A stretch of DNA of 64,000 nucleotides from assembly GCF_000182925.2 (NCBI RefSeq), contig NW_011929459.1:1-64000 (forward strand). Direction: 5' to 3'. Positions 1-12,254 of this stretch are shown here, in pieces (positions within the stretch are counted from its first letter, which is position 1; each line of letters opens with the position of its first letter). The DNA comes from Neurospora crassa OR74A (Eukaryota > Ascomycota > Sordariomycetes > Sordariales > Sordariaceae). Made by a program: the position numbers and the translations under genes. Below the pieces are notes generated by a model. It saw only the letters and a list, made by a program, of their open reading frames with translations. It was not told the origin of the DNA and searched no databases.

Positions 1-1951
1 GTAAACTTAGTCGAACGGCCTTTAATATAGATTTTAATAGTAATAGTAAATATTTTAATAAGAATTTGAAGGACCAAAGTAGAGAAAGGTTCTATATAAA
101 TAGTAATTAGATATAGGTTAGTCGATCTTAAATTATAGGGAAGTTCCGTTTTAAAGGGGTATTTATACCCTATATAGCGAAAAGGAAGCCGGTTAATATT
201 CTAATACCTAAATATAGATTTTACGCAGTAATATAATTAAATACAGAGACGACGGCGGGGGCCCCAGGTAGAATTCTCTTTTCTTTTTAATAATTTATTA
301 TTTTAAAAATAGTTTATTTAAAGATAAGGTTTAATAGCCGGAAGAGTCCAATATTTCTATCGGGTCCGGTACACTTTCGACGTTCCTTAAAAATCCGCGG
401 AAGGGAATAATTCTTATACTAGGTCGTACTTATAACCGTAGTAAATCTCTAAAGTAAATAACCTTTAATTAATAGAATAATATAAATAAAGGAAGTTGGT
501 AAAATAGATTTGTAATTTCGGGAAAAGAATTGGCTTTAAAGGTTAAGTACGTCGGGCTTTAAGTAGACGCTTTAGGAGTAGATCGCTATTAGCCAGGCAA
601 TTAGCCAGCGGTTTTTAATATTCGGGTATAGAAGTTTTTAATAAATTTTAATTGTCCGGCGTATATTTAATAATTAATTTAGAATTAGTATAGATAGGGG
701 GAATTTAATTATTTAATTAAAATATAGTATTATAATAGCTAGAAAGTAGTATTAATGCAATATGATTTTTGCCTAGTACTCTGAATATTAAAGTAAAGAA
801 ATTCAATTAAGTATAGGTAAACGGCGGGAGTAATTATAATTCTCTTAAGGTAATTAAATACCTTATTATTTAATTAGTAATATATATAAATAAATTAATA
901 AGATTCCTATTATCCCTATCTATTATTTAGTAAAACTATAATTAAGGGAATAGGCTTAGTAGAATTAGCGGGGAAAGAAGACCTTATTGAGTTTGATTCT
1001 AATTTAATATTATAAAAAGATATAGGAGGTATAGAATAAGTAGGAACTTCAGCGCCGGTGAAATACTACTACTCCTATTATTTTTTTATTTATTTAATTA
1101 AACGGAGCTGGATTTTCGTTTAATTTTTAGTTTTAAGGTCCTTTACGGGCCAATCCGGGTTAAAGATATTATTAAGTAGGGAATTTAGCTAGGGCGGTAC
1201 ATTTATTAAACTATAATATAAATATCTTAAGGGGGGCTTATAGAGAATAGAAATCTTTAGTAGAATAAAAGGGTAAAAGTCCCCTTAATTTTAATTTTTA
1301 ATATAAATATAAACTATAAAAGTATAGCCTATCAATCCTTTAGTCCTTCGAAATTTGAAGCTAGAAGTATTAAAAAAATTATTATAGGGATAATTGGCTT
1401 ATAGCGGCTAAATATTTATAGCGACGTTGTTTTTTAATCCTTTAATATCGGTTCTTCCTATTATACCGAAGTAGAATTTAGTAAGCATTAAATTATTTAC
1501 CTACTAATAGGGAATATAAATTAGGTTTAAACTATTGTAAAATAGGTTAATTTTACTTTATTAATAACCTTATTATAATAGTAATTAAATTTAGTATAAA
1601 AGGAACTACTTATTTAAATAATTGGTTTTTATAGTTATTCGACCGGGTAGTACTACAACGCTACTATTTATTAAATAATAGTTAAACGCTTCTAAATTAA
1701 AATCTATATTAAAATATAATAATACTTTTAGTACGTTATAAATATATAAGAATAGGCTCCGGCCTTGTATTTTAGTAGGCGATTCCTCTATTGGCCTTAA
1801 AGTAGCTAGTAGTAATTTATATATTATAATTTTAATATACGTTGGATTAAATCTTTTATAAATAATTTAAATATATAAAAGGGTCCTATAAATAATAGAA
1901 TAGCCTTATTGTTACAATTTACTAAAAGTAAGCCCTCCTTCGCTTAGATTT
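1..1951 (+). rRNA. LSU (28S) rRNA copy, unit 0, 3' part, degenerate
   Basis: This is the 3' part of an LSU gene beginning at about nucleotide 1385 of the 3336-nt copies seen in the other units. The peptidyl-transferase region (GGGATAATTGGCTTATAGC near 1387) and the 3' end can be recognised. The sarcin-ricin loop, AGTACGAGAGGAACC in living LSU, reads AGTATAAAAGGAACTAC near 1592. Against the other units one base is missing near position 10, the only length change I found in any rRNA part of the window. The 3' end was placed by homology to the yeast 25S end. Probably a pseudogene. Confidence 0.9.
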
Positions 1952-2904
1952 CCTAATAGAAGGGTCCGCCTAATAAGTAAATATTTATTAGGGGGTCCCC
2001 TTAAGATTTGGTTATTAGAACCCAAGAGGGTAAAAGCGCTTTGCTGGAGGGAAAGTATAGGGTAAGTAGGGATAGGAAGGGGATTTAATTAAATTTAGTA
2101 TTTCCCGGGTTTGGACAATATTACCCTAAGGGTGCGGGCGGGCTGGGTATAAGGGGTTTATTGTATTAATAGCTAACTTATAGAAGGTTTAATAATTATA
2201 TATAATATATACCTAGGGAAGCGTCGACCGGCGTAGTATATATAGGCACGGCCGGGCCGGGCCTTTATAAATCTTAATAACTACGGTAGGTAGGGTAGGT
2301 AAGAGCGACCGACTAAACGGCGGCGGGGTAGGAGCGACCGGGTAAACAAATAATTTTTAAGTAAATTTATAATTTTAGATAAGTAAATATATTTACAATT
2401 AGGTTGGGTACGGCGCCGGGTAGGTAAATATATTCGAATTATATAAGGTAGTATAAAGAAGAGAGGGTAGGTAAGTACGTCCGGGCGGGTTAGGTATATA
2501 GGGTAAATAGGTACGTTTAAATATAGAATTTTTATATAGATAGTAGCTATATTAGAAAGGTAAGGGCGAGGGCTTATATAGGGTAGGTAAGAAGGACCGA
2601 AAAGTTTGGGGGGGTTAAAGGGTTACTTTCCAATTCCTATTAGGAGGGGTTTATTGAAGGAAAGGGTAGGGTAATAGTAGGAAGGGGTAAGTAAATAAAG
2701 AAGCTATATAATTAAATAAAAGTATTTATAGCTTTTTTATTAGAAAATATAGTAGGGTAGGTAGGAAAAGGTTATATAGGATTGTATTTTTATATAAAGT
2801 AAAAGTATAAAGGGGGAGGCTATCTTTTTAATTTCTAGGTAGGCGAAACGGTAGGTAGGCTACTTAGATTAGGAATAATTTAGTCTTTAGGGGGGGAGCG
2901 AAAA

Positions 2905-3253
2905 TTTCTTTCTTCTTTTTCTTTTCCTTTTTTATTTATTTATTTTTTTTCTTTCTTCTTTTTCTCCTCCCTCTTTCTTCTTCCTACTTTTATCCTCTTT
3001 ATTACTCTTCCTCCTCCCTTTCCTTTCCTCTCCGTCTTCCTTCGTTTTAATCCTTTTTTTCTTTTCTCTTCCTTTTTTTTTTTTCTTTTTAGCTTTTAAC
3101 CTCTTTTTAGGGCTTTCCTCTCTTAATATTTCTTTCCTTATACCTCCAAACCCCCCTCCGTTCTTTTCTTTTATATTATATTTATATAAGGATAAAAAAG
3201 TAATATGATTAATATATAAATAAAATAAAGAAGGTTCTTATTCTTCTTTTCTT

Positions 3254-3302
<49 letters not shown>

Positions 3303-3429
3303 TATATTTTTCTTACTTTCCTTCTACCTTTTTACTTTTATAATATCTTACCCCCTTAGTAAGCTTCTTCCTTTCTTTTTCTTTTTATTCTTCTTTTCGT
3401 CCTCTTATTCTACCTCTAAATCTTTATTA
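2905..3429 (+). repeat. Polypyrimidine region with 44-T run, IGS0
   Basis: About 525 bp almost entirely of C and T on the + strand, including an uninterrupted run of 44 T at 3256-3299. The tract keeps many C residues in CpT and CpC steps, which contrasts with the CpA-depleted sequence around it. It contains no plausible gene. Confidence 0.9.
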
Positions 3430-3613
3430 GGTAAGGGTATTTATAAAGTAAATAAATACTTTTAGAGTAGTAGGAGCTGGATTATAATAAAGGTAGAGGT
3501 TTTTTTTATAAATATAGGAAGAAGAAGGTATTTAGAGGCGATTAAGTCGATTAATTAGAACCTATACGGTTTTAAATAAATTATTAGGGAAGGGTAGGTA
3601 AATAATTAATAGT

Positions 3614-3660
3614 AGGAAAGAAGAAAAAGAAGAAAAAAAGAAAAAAAAAAAAGAAATTTT
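3614..3660 (+). repeat. Purine tract, IGS0
   Basis: A run of A and G starting AGGAAAGAAGAAAAAGAAG, about 1530 bp before the 18S. Its complement resembles the start of the polypyrimidine region 0.7 kb upstream (AAAATTTCTTT there against AAGAAATTTT here), so the two could pair. An equivalent tract is in each spacer. Confidence 0.75.
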
Positions 3661-4010
3661 AAAAGTAGTAGAAGAAGAAGGGTAGTAGAATTTAGGGGGT
3701 ATAAATAGTTAGTAGAATAGGTAGGGTATTAGGTAGCTTTAATTATATAGGTAGGGAGGATATATTGAAGTTAGTATATTAATAAAGAAGGTTGAATTAA
3801 TAAATATAAAAAGAAAAAGATAAAAGTAATATAAATACTTTTAGTATAATTATAAAATATTATAAATTATATTAGGGAAGATAAAAAGTAGTTAGCTTTT
3901 TACTTAGTAGAAATATAATTTAAATAAATGCTATAGGGTAAATATATTTACTTTATATAAGAAAGGTACGGCCGAGGTTAAAAAGGTAGAAGAGGGAAAG
4001 GTAGTAAAGG

Positions 4011-4320
4011 GTAGTATTTACTAAGTGTAAGGTAGGTAAGAACGACCGGGTAGGTAAAGAAGGCGTAATCGACCTTTGGAAACTAAAGTTTTAAAAAGGA
4101 AAATTGCGAATAGGTAGTACTTATTAAGTATAAGGTAAGTAAGAACTATAGGGTAGGTACGACGGGCCTATATAAGAAAGGTAAGATTAAAATTAAAAAG
4201 AAAAAAGTAGTAGGCGGATAATATTTATTAAGTATAAAGTAAGTAGGAATAATTAGGTAAGTAAGGAAGGTGCAACTAATTTGACGAAGAAGGCGTAGTT
4301 TTTATAAATTTAGAATAAGA
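4011..4320 (+). repeat. Three 103-104 bp direct subrepeats, IGS0
   Basis: Copies start at 4011, 4114 and 4218. Each opens with a GTAGTACTTATTAAGTGTA-like word followed by GGTAGGTAAGAACGACC-like sequence. They are diverged by transitions; the third is the weakest. Short subrepeats are usual in rDNA spacers and sometimes act as Pol I enhancers or fork barriers, but no role is shown here. Confidence 0.65.
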
Positions 4321-4465
4321 TTCTTAAGAAGGTACGACTTAGTTGGGTGGCTAGGTAGTTGTAAATCGATTTTTAAAATTTTTTATATTAGGGAATTTTA
4401 TAGGAGTTGAAAAGTTGTAATTTAGACCGTCGGGCTATATTGTCCCTAAATTCGAAATTGGAGGG

Positions 4466-4473
4466 TATATAAG
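4466..4473 (+). promoter_or_regulatory. Candidate Pol I core-promoter motif TATATAAG, unit 1
   Basis: TATATAAG lies 680 bp before the 18S start, followed by a purine-rich GAAGGAGTAGCGG stretch. The same motif is at the same distance in every unit. The position would give a 5' ETS of usual fungal length. It has no CpA or TpG, so it may be conserved only because RIP cannot change it, or may itself be a RIP product. Confidence 0.3.
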
Positions 4474-5145
4474 AAGGAGTAGCGGAAAGTAATAGGAAAG
4501 AGTAAGTAGTAAGACTATTTAGTTGTCCCTACCTCCGGCTCCTTTTTATAGGTATAAATAAGGATATATAGGGCTTACTCTATTTAGAAGCCTTCTATAG
4601 GAGGGCTACTCTAATTTATAGTTTAAATACCTTCCTATAGTAATTTATAAAGGAAATTAAATTCTAATTTATAGAACGTTATTATTATGTAACTCCTTAT
4701 AATTTATTAGGGAATTAATATTAATAGCGCGAACTACTTTAGTACTATTCTAGTAAAGGCTCTACCTCTACTAGATAGTATTTAAGAAGATCCTATAAGT
4801 ATTAGGGAGTACCCTATAAGTACCGAGGGGTGGGTTTTATAAATAATTAGTTATTAATTAAATTTATTTATAAATTATTAGAGGTATTAGCTAATTAGGG
4901 AAACCTTTGGGTAGAACTTTCTATATTAAGCCTCCTTTTAAGGCGTATAGGCGGTATGTGAGAGGCGCTCTACACTCTCCTATCCTCCTACTAACTACGC
5001 TCTAAGGAATTTAGGAAGGGAAAGTAAATATGTATTTTAAGGCAAATTCGGCCTTATTATACAAGTTTCGGATTGCTTACCTTTATAATTTTATAAATTC
5101 TTCCGTTCGTTTATAAATGGTTAGCTTTTTTAAATATATAATAGT

Positions 5146-6941
5146 TACTTGGTTAATTCTATTAATAGTTATATATTTGTTTTAAAAATTAAATTATATA
5201 TATTTAAATTTAAATAATTAAATTATAAAATTATAAATAATTTATTAAATTAGTTATAGTTTATTTAATAGTACTTTACTATATAGATAACCGTGGTAAT
5301 TCTAGAGTTAATATATATTAAAAACCCTAATTTCGGAAGGGGTATATTTATTAAATTAAAAATTAATACCCTTCGGGGCTAATTAGTAATTTATAATAAT
5401 TTTTCGAATTGTATAGTTTTATATTAGCGATAGTTTATTTAAATTTCTATTTTATTAACTTTTAATGGCTAGGTTTTAGTTAATTATAGTAATAATGGGT
5501 AATGGAGGGTTAGGGCTCGACCCTGGAAAAGGAATTTAAAAAACGGCTACTATATTTAAGGAAGGTAGTAGGTACGTAAATTACCTAATTCCGATATAGG
5601 GAGGTAGTAATAATAAATACTAATATAGGGCTCTTTTGGGTTTTGTAATTAGAATAAATATAATTTAAATCCCTTAACGAAGAATAATTGGAGGGCAAGT
5701 CTGGTACTAGCAGCTGCGGTAATTCCAATTCCAATAGTATATATTAAAATTATTAAGGTTAAAAAGCTCGTAATTGAACCTTAGGCTCGGCCTATTAGTC
5801 CGCCTTACTACGTATATTAATTAGGTTGGGCCTTTTTTCTTAGAGAACTGTATACCTTTTACTAGGTATATCGGGGAATTAGGACTTTTATTATAAATAA
5901 ATTAAATTATTTAAAGAAGGCCTATATTCGAATATATTAGTATAGAATAATAGAATAGAACGTATAGTTCTATTTTATTAGTTTCTAAGACCGCCGTAAT
6001 AATTAATAGGAATAGTCGGGGGTATTAGTATTTAATTATTAGAGGTGAAATTCTTGGATTTATTAAAGATTAATTACTACGAAAGTATTTACTAAGGATA
6101 TTTTTATTAATTAGGAACGAAAGTTAAAGGATCGAAGACGATTAAATACTATTGTAGTCTTAATTATAAACTATACTAATTAAGGATTGGACGGTATTAT
6201 TTTTTAACCCGTTCGGCACTTTATAATAAATTAAAATATTTGGGCTCTTAAGGGAATATAGTCGCAAGGCTAAAATTTAAAGAAATTGACGGAAGGGCAC
6301 CACCAGGGGTAGAGCCTATAGTTTAATTTAATTTAATATAGGGAAATTTACTAAGTCTAAATATAATAAGGATTAATAAATTGAAAGCTCTTTCTTAATT
6401 TTGTAGGTAGTAGTATATGGCCGTTCTTAATTAGTAGAGTAATTTATTTATTTAATTACAATAACGAATAAGACTTTAATTTACTAAATAACCTATATTA
6501 CTTTAGTAATACGCTAGCTTTTTAGAGGGACTATCGGTTTAAACCGATAGAAGTTTAAAGTAATAATAGGTCTATAATGCCCTTAGATATTTTAGGCTGT
6601 ATATATATTATATTAATATAATTAGCGAATATTCCCTTAACTAGAAGGTTTGGGTAATTTTATTAAATTGTATTATATTAGGAATAAAATATTACAATTA
6701 TTATTCTTCAACGAAGAATCCCTAATAAGTGTAAATTATTAATTTACGTTAATTACGTTCTTACCCTTTATATATACTACCTATCGCTACTATTAATTAA
6801 ATAATTTAGTAAAACTTCCGGATTAACCTAAAGAAGTTAGTAACAACTACCTAGGGCCGGAAAGTTATCCAAACTCGGTTATTTAGAAGAAGTAAAAGTT
6901 GTAATAAAGTCTCCATTAGTAAATTAGTAAAGGGATTATTA
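5146..6941 (+). rRNA. 18S rRNA copy, unit 1, degenerate
   Basis: A full-length small-subunit rRNA of 1796 nt, the usual fungal size. The start TACTTGGTTAATTCT answers to TACCTGGTTGATTCT, and the end GGGATTATTA answers to GGGATCATTA. The 530 loop reads CAGCTGCGGTAA (5711) instead of CAGCCGCGGTAA, and the decoding block GTACACACCGCCCGTC reads ATATATACTACCTATC near 6770. Changes on both strands are mixed along the gene. The length is intact but the product would not be expected to work in a ribosome. Confidence 0.95.
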
Positions 6942-7132
6942 TAGAATTATAAAACTCTTATAAATTATTACGAATTTTACTTATATAGTTACTTCGGCGT
7001 TAGTAGTCCGGAAAGGCCTTTAAGCCCTCCTAAATCTTTAGGTCTCCTATTTATAAGAAGCTACCTATTAAAATACCGAAACTAAACTCTTAATATTTTA
7101 TATCTCTTTAAATAAACTTTTAAATAAATCAA
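6942..7132 (+). other. ITS1, unit 1
   Basis: A 191-bp spacer between 18S and 5.8S. The middle keeps a short GC-rich hairpin-like core (GTCCGGAAAGGCC near 7006); the rest is AT-rich. Confidence 0.9.
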
Positions 7133-7289
7133 AACTTTTAATAACGGATCTCTTAATTCTAATATCGATAAAGAATATAGCGAAATACGATAAGTAATAT
7201 AAATTATAGAATTTAATAAATTATTGAATCTTTAAATATATATTGCGCTCGCTAATATTCTAATAAATATACTTATTCGAGCGTTATTT
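7133..7289 (+). rRNA. 5.8S rRNA copy, unit 1, degenerate
   Basis: A 157-nt copy starting AACTTTTAATAACGGATCTC and ending GAGCGTTATTT. The family core GATGAAGAACGCAGCGAAA reads GATAAAGAATATAGCGAAA. C-to-T and G-to-A changes are both common. Confidence 0.93.
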
Positions 7290-7440
7290 CAATTATTAAA
7301 CTTTATTTACGTTAGGGATCCGCAACTATCTACAATCCTTTAAAATTAATAGCAGGCTCGTTAATTATACTAAATATAGTAATTTTATATTATTATAGTT
7401 ATACGGCGGGTTCTTATTGTAAAACCCCTTATTTCTAAAA
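7290..7440 (+). other. ITS2, unit 1
   Basis: A 151-bp spacer ending in GTAAAACCCCTTATTTCTAA just before the LSU, a form like that of Sordariomycete ITS2. Confidence 0.9.
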
Positions 7441-10400
7441 TTAACCTCGGATTAAGTAGGAATACTTACTAAATTTAAATATATTAATAAATAAAAGAAA
7501 AGAAACTAATAGGGATTGCCCTAATAATAGCGAATAAAGTAGTAATAGCTCAAATTTAAAATTTAGCTTCGGCCCGAATTATAATTTATAGAAGAAACTT
7601 TTAGTAAGGCACCTTCTAAATCCCTTAGAACGGGGCGCTATAAAAGGTAAGAACCCCGTATAGTTAAATATTAATTTAATATAAAGCTTCTTCAACGAAT
7701 CGAATAATTTAGGAATATTATTTAAAATAGGAGGTAAATTTCTTTTAAAGCTAAATACCGGCTAGAGATTAATAGTATACAAGTAGAGTAATTGAAAGAT
7801 GAAAAGCACTTTAAAAAGAGGGTTAAATAGTATATAAAATTATTAAAAAGGAAGCGTTTATAATTAAATTTGCGCTATTCCGATTATCCGGTGTTCTTAC
7901 TAGTATATTTAGGACGGTTTAAACTAATATTAGTTTTAGTAAGGGAATAAAAGTTTAAAGAATATAGTTCCTCTAAGAGTATTATAGCCCCGGGTATAAT
8001 ACCCTTACTAGGATTGAGGTTCGCGTATTTATAAAAATGCTAGTATAATAGTTATTAACAACCCGTCTTAAAATACGGACTAAGGAATTAAAGTTTTATG
8101 CGAATATTTAAGTATAAAACCCGCACGCGTAATAAAAGTGAATATAAGTAAGAGTTTCGGCGTATTATCGACCAATCCTAATATATTTAGATAGATTTAA
8201 ATAAGAGTATTAAACCTTAGACCCGAAAGATAGTAAACTATATTTAAATAGGGTGAAGTTAGAGGAAATTCTAATAGAAGTTTATAGCAGTTTTAACGTA
8301 TAAATCGATTATTAAATCTAAATATAGGGGCGAAAAATTAATCGAACTATCTAGTAACTAATTACTACCGAAATTTCCCTTAAGATAATAATATTATTCT
8401 TTAATTTTATAAAGTAAAACGAATAATTAGGGACTCGGGGGCACTTTTTAGCCTTTATCTATTCTTAAACTTTAAATATATAAGAAACTTTTATTATTTA
8501 ATTGAACGTAGGTATTCAAATATACTAACACTAGTAGACTATTTTTAGTAAATAAAATTAGCAATATAGAATAAACCGAACGTAGAGTTAAAGTATTGGA
8601 ATAAACGTTTATTAAATACTATAAAAAATATTAGTATATTTTAATAGTAGGACGGTAGCTATAGAAGTCGGAATCCGCTAAAAATTATATAACAATTTAC
8701 TTACCGAATATATTAGCCCTAAAAATAAATAATATTTAAACATCCTACCTATACTCCGCCCTTAGGGTAGAAATAATACTTTAAGGAGTAGGCGGTTATA
8801 AAGGTTAGTAACGAAGCTTAAGGCGTAAGCCTAGGTTGAACGGCCTCTAATATAGATTTTAATAATAATAATAAATACTTTAATAAGAATTTGAAGGACC
8901 GAAGTAAGGAAAGGTTCTATATAAATAGCAGTTAGATATAGGTTAATCGATCTTAAGCTATAGGGAAATTCCGTTTCAAAGGGGCACTTATACCCTATAT
9001 AGTAAAAGGGAAATTAATTAATATTTTAGTACTTAAATATAGGTTTTACACAATAACGCAACTAAATGTAGAAATAACGGCGGGGGCCCCGGGCAAAATT
9101 CTTTTTTCTTTTTAATAATTTATTACTTTAAAAATAATTTATTTAGAAATAGGGTTTAATAGCTAGAAGAGCCCAATACTTCTATCGGGTCTAATACACT
9201 CTCAACGTCCCTTAAAAATCTATAGGAAGGAATAATTCTTACGCTAAATTATACTTATAACCGTAGTAGGTCTCTAAGGTAAATAGCTTTTAATTAATAG
9301 AATAATATAAATAAAAGAAGTTAATAAAATAGATCTATAACTTTAAAAAAAGGATTAACTCTAAGGGTTGGGTATATTAGGCTTTAAGTAAATGCCCTAA
9401 GAGTAAATCGCTATTAATTAGGTAACTAGCCGGCGGCTTTCAATATCCAGGTATAGAAGCTTTTAATAGACTTCAGTTATCCGGCGTATATTTAATAACT
9501 AATTTAGAATTAGTACAAATAGGAGGAATCTAACTATCTAATTAAAATATAGTATTACAATAGCTAGAAAGTAGTATTAATATAATATAATTTCTATTTA
9601 GTATTTTAAATATTAAAGTAAAGAAATTTAATTAAATACAAATAAATAGTAGGAGTAACTATAACTCTCTTAAAGTAGCCAAATACTTTATTATTTAATT
9701 AGTAATACATATAAATAAATTAATAAGATTCCTACTATCCCTATCTACTATCTAACGAAACTATAGCTAAGGGAATAGACTTAGTAGAATCAGCGGAGAA
9801 AAAAGACCTTATTAAATTTAATTCTAATTTAATATTATAAAAAGATATAGGAGGTATAGAATAAGTAAGAGCTTCGGCGCCGGTAAAATACTACTACTCC
9901 TATTGTTTTTTTACTTATTTAATTAAGTAGGGCTGGATTTTCGTTTAACTTCTAATTTTAAAGTCCTTTACAAGCCGACCCGGGTTAAAAATATTATTAA
10001 GTAGGGAATTTAGCTAGGGTAGTACATTTATTAAACTATAATGTAAGTATCCTAAAAGGGGCTTATAAAGAACAGAAATCTCTAATAGAATAAAAGGGTA
10101 AAAGTCCCCTTAATTTTAATTTTTAGTATAAATACAAACTATAAAAGTATAACCTATCGATCCTTTAGTCCCTCGAAATTTGAAGCTAGAAGTACTAGAA
10201 AAATTACTATAAGGATAATTAGCTTATAGCAGCTAAATGTTTATAGCAACATCGCTTTTTAATCCTTCAATATCGGCTCTTCCTATTATACTGAAGTAGA
10301 ATTCAATAAATGTTAAATTATTTACCTACTAATAAGGAACGTAAATTAGATTTAAATTATTATAAAATAAATTAATTTTACTTTATTAATAACTTTATTA

Positions 10401-10776
10401 TAATAGTAATTAAACTTAGTATAAGAGGAACTATTTATTTAGATAATTAGTTTTTACAATTATTCGACCGGGTAGTACCGCAACGCTACTATCTATTAAA
10501 TAATAACTAAACGCCTCTAAATTAGAATTTATATTAGAATGTAATAATACTTCTAGTATATTATAAATATATAAGAATAAACTCCAGCCTTATATTTTAA
10601 TAAACAATTCCTCTATTAGCTTTAAAGTAGCCAGTAGTAATTCGTATATTATAATTTTAATATATATTAAATTAAATTCTTTACAAATAATTTAAATATA
10701 TAAAAGGGTTTTATAAATAGTAAAGTAACTTTATTATTACAATTTACTAAAGGTAAGCCCTCCTTCGCCTAAATTT
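7441..10776 (+). rRNA. LSU (28S) rRNA copy, unit 1, degenerate
   Basis: A full-length LSU of 3336 nt. The start TTAACCTCGGATTAAGTAGG answers to TTGACCTCGGATCAGGTAGG. The sarcin-ricin loop reads AGTATAAGAGGAACTA near 10418. A GC-rich core, GGCGGGGGCCCCGGG near 9078, survives. The 3' half is rich in G-to-A changes with several C kept. Confidence 0.95.
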
Positions 10777-11729
10777 CCTAATAGAAGGGTCTGTTTAATA
10801 AATAAGTATTTATTAGGGGGTCCCCCCGAAATTTAGTTATTAAAGCCTAAGAAGGCGAAAGCGCCTTACCGGAGGGAAAGTATAAAGTAAGTAGGAATAG
10901 GAAAGGGACTTAATTAAGTTCAACATTTCCCGGGTTTAAATAATATTACTTTAGGGGCGTAGGCGGGCCGGGTATAAAGGGTTTACTATATTAGTAACTA
11001 ACTTATAGAAGGCTTAATAACTATATATAGTATATACCTAGAGAAGCGTCAACCGGCGTAGTATACGTAGGTACGGCCGGGCCGGGCCTTTATAAATCTT
11101 AGTAACTATAGTAGGTAGGGTAGGTAAGAGTAACCGACTAAGTAGCGGCGGAGTAGGAGCGACTAGGTAGGTAAATAATTTTTAAATAAGTTTATAATTT
11201 TAAATAAATAAATATATTTACAATTGGGTTGGGTACGGCACTAGGTAAACAAGTATATTCGAATTATATAAGGTAGTATAGAGAAGAGAAGGTAAGTAAG
11301 TACGTCCGGGCGGGTTAAATATATAAAGTAAATAGGCGTATTTAAGTATAGAATTTTTATATAAATAGTAATTATATTAGGAAAGTAAGGGCGAAGGTTT
11401 ATATAGGGTAAGTAAGAAGGACCGAGAGGTTTGGGGGGGCTAAGGGGTTATTTTCCAACTCCTATTAGGAGGAATTTATTAAAGGAAAGGGTAGGGTAGT
11501 AGTAGGAGGGGGTAAGTAAATAAAGAAACTATATAATTAAATAAAAGTATTTATAGTTTTTTTATTAGAAAATATAGTAGGGTAAGTAGGAAAAGGTTAT
11601 ATAGGATTATATTTTTATATAAAGTAAAAGTATAAAGGAGGAGGCTATCTTTTTAATTTTTAAGTAGGCGAGGCAGTAAGTAGGCTACTTAGGCTGGGAA
11701 TAGTTTAATTTTTAGGGGGGGAGCGAAAA

Positions 11730-12078
11730 TTTCTTTCTTCTTTTTCTTTTCCTTTTTTATTTATTTATTTTTTTTCTTTCTTCTTTTTCTCCTCCCTCTT
11801 TCTTCTTCCTATTTTTATCTTCTTTATTATTCTTCCTCTTCCTTTTCCTTTCCTCTCCGTCTTCCTTCGTTTTGGTCCTTTTTTTCTTTTCTCTTCCTTT
11901 TTCTTTTTTCTTTTTAGCTTTTAACCTCTTTTTAGGGCTTTCCTCTTTTAATATTTCTTTCCTTATACCTCCAAACCCCCCTCCGTTCCCTTCTTTTGTA
12001 TTATATCTATACAAGGATAAAAAAGTAATATAATTAATATATAAATAAAATAAAGAAGGTTCTTATTCTTCTTTTCTT

Positions 12079-12128
<50 letters not shown>

Positions 12129-12254
12129 TATATTTTTCTTACTTCCTTCTACCTTTTTACTTTTATAATATCTTGCCCCCTTAGTAAGCTTCTTCCTTTC
12201 TTTTTCTTTTTATTCTTCTTTTCGTCCTCTTATTCTACCTCTAAATCTTTATTA
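11730..12254 (+). repeat. Polypyrimidine region with 45-T run, IGS1
   Basis: C/T-only for most of its length; T run at 12081-12125. It shows a few more C-to-T changes in CpT and CpC steps than IGS0 does (for example CCTCTTCC where IGS0 has CCTCCTCC). Confidence 0.9.

Larger units (their letters stand above)
1952..5145 (+). other. Intergenic spacer IGS0, including 5' external transcribed spacer
   Basis: The 3194-bp spacer between the unit 0 LSU and unit 1 18S. In order it holds a GC island GGCCGGGCCGGGCC at 2250-2263, repeated GGTAGGTAAG-type words from 2285, a polypyrimidine region (2905-3429), a purine tract (3614-3660), three subrepeats (4011-4320) and a TATATAAG motif (4466). The last 680 bp is probably the 5' external transcribed spacer. 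No gene or 5S rRNA was recognised. The exact transcription start and the LSU terminator cannot be fixed from sequence alone. Confidence 0.85.

Noticed and set aside
4330-4370. TTAGTTGGGTGGCTAGGTAG, reminiscent of the 3' part of 5S rRNA
   Set aside because: The match is short, with no 5S internal control region or correct spacing around it; many filamentous ascomycetes carry 5S genes outside the rDNA repeat.
11757-12014. 85-codon antisense Lys/Glu-rich frame (also at 29406-29663)
   Set aside because: It is the complement of the spacer polypyrimidine tract; the composition is low complexity and the frame is not kept in all units.
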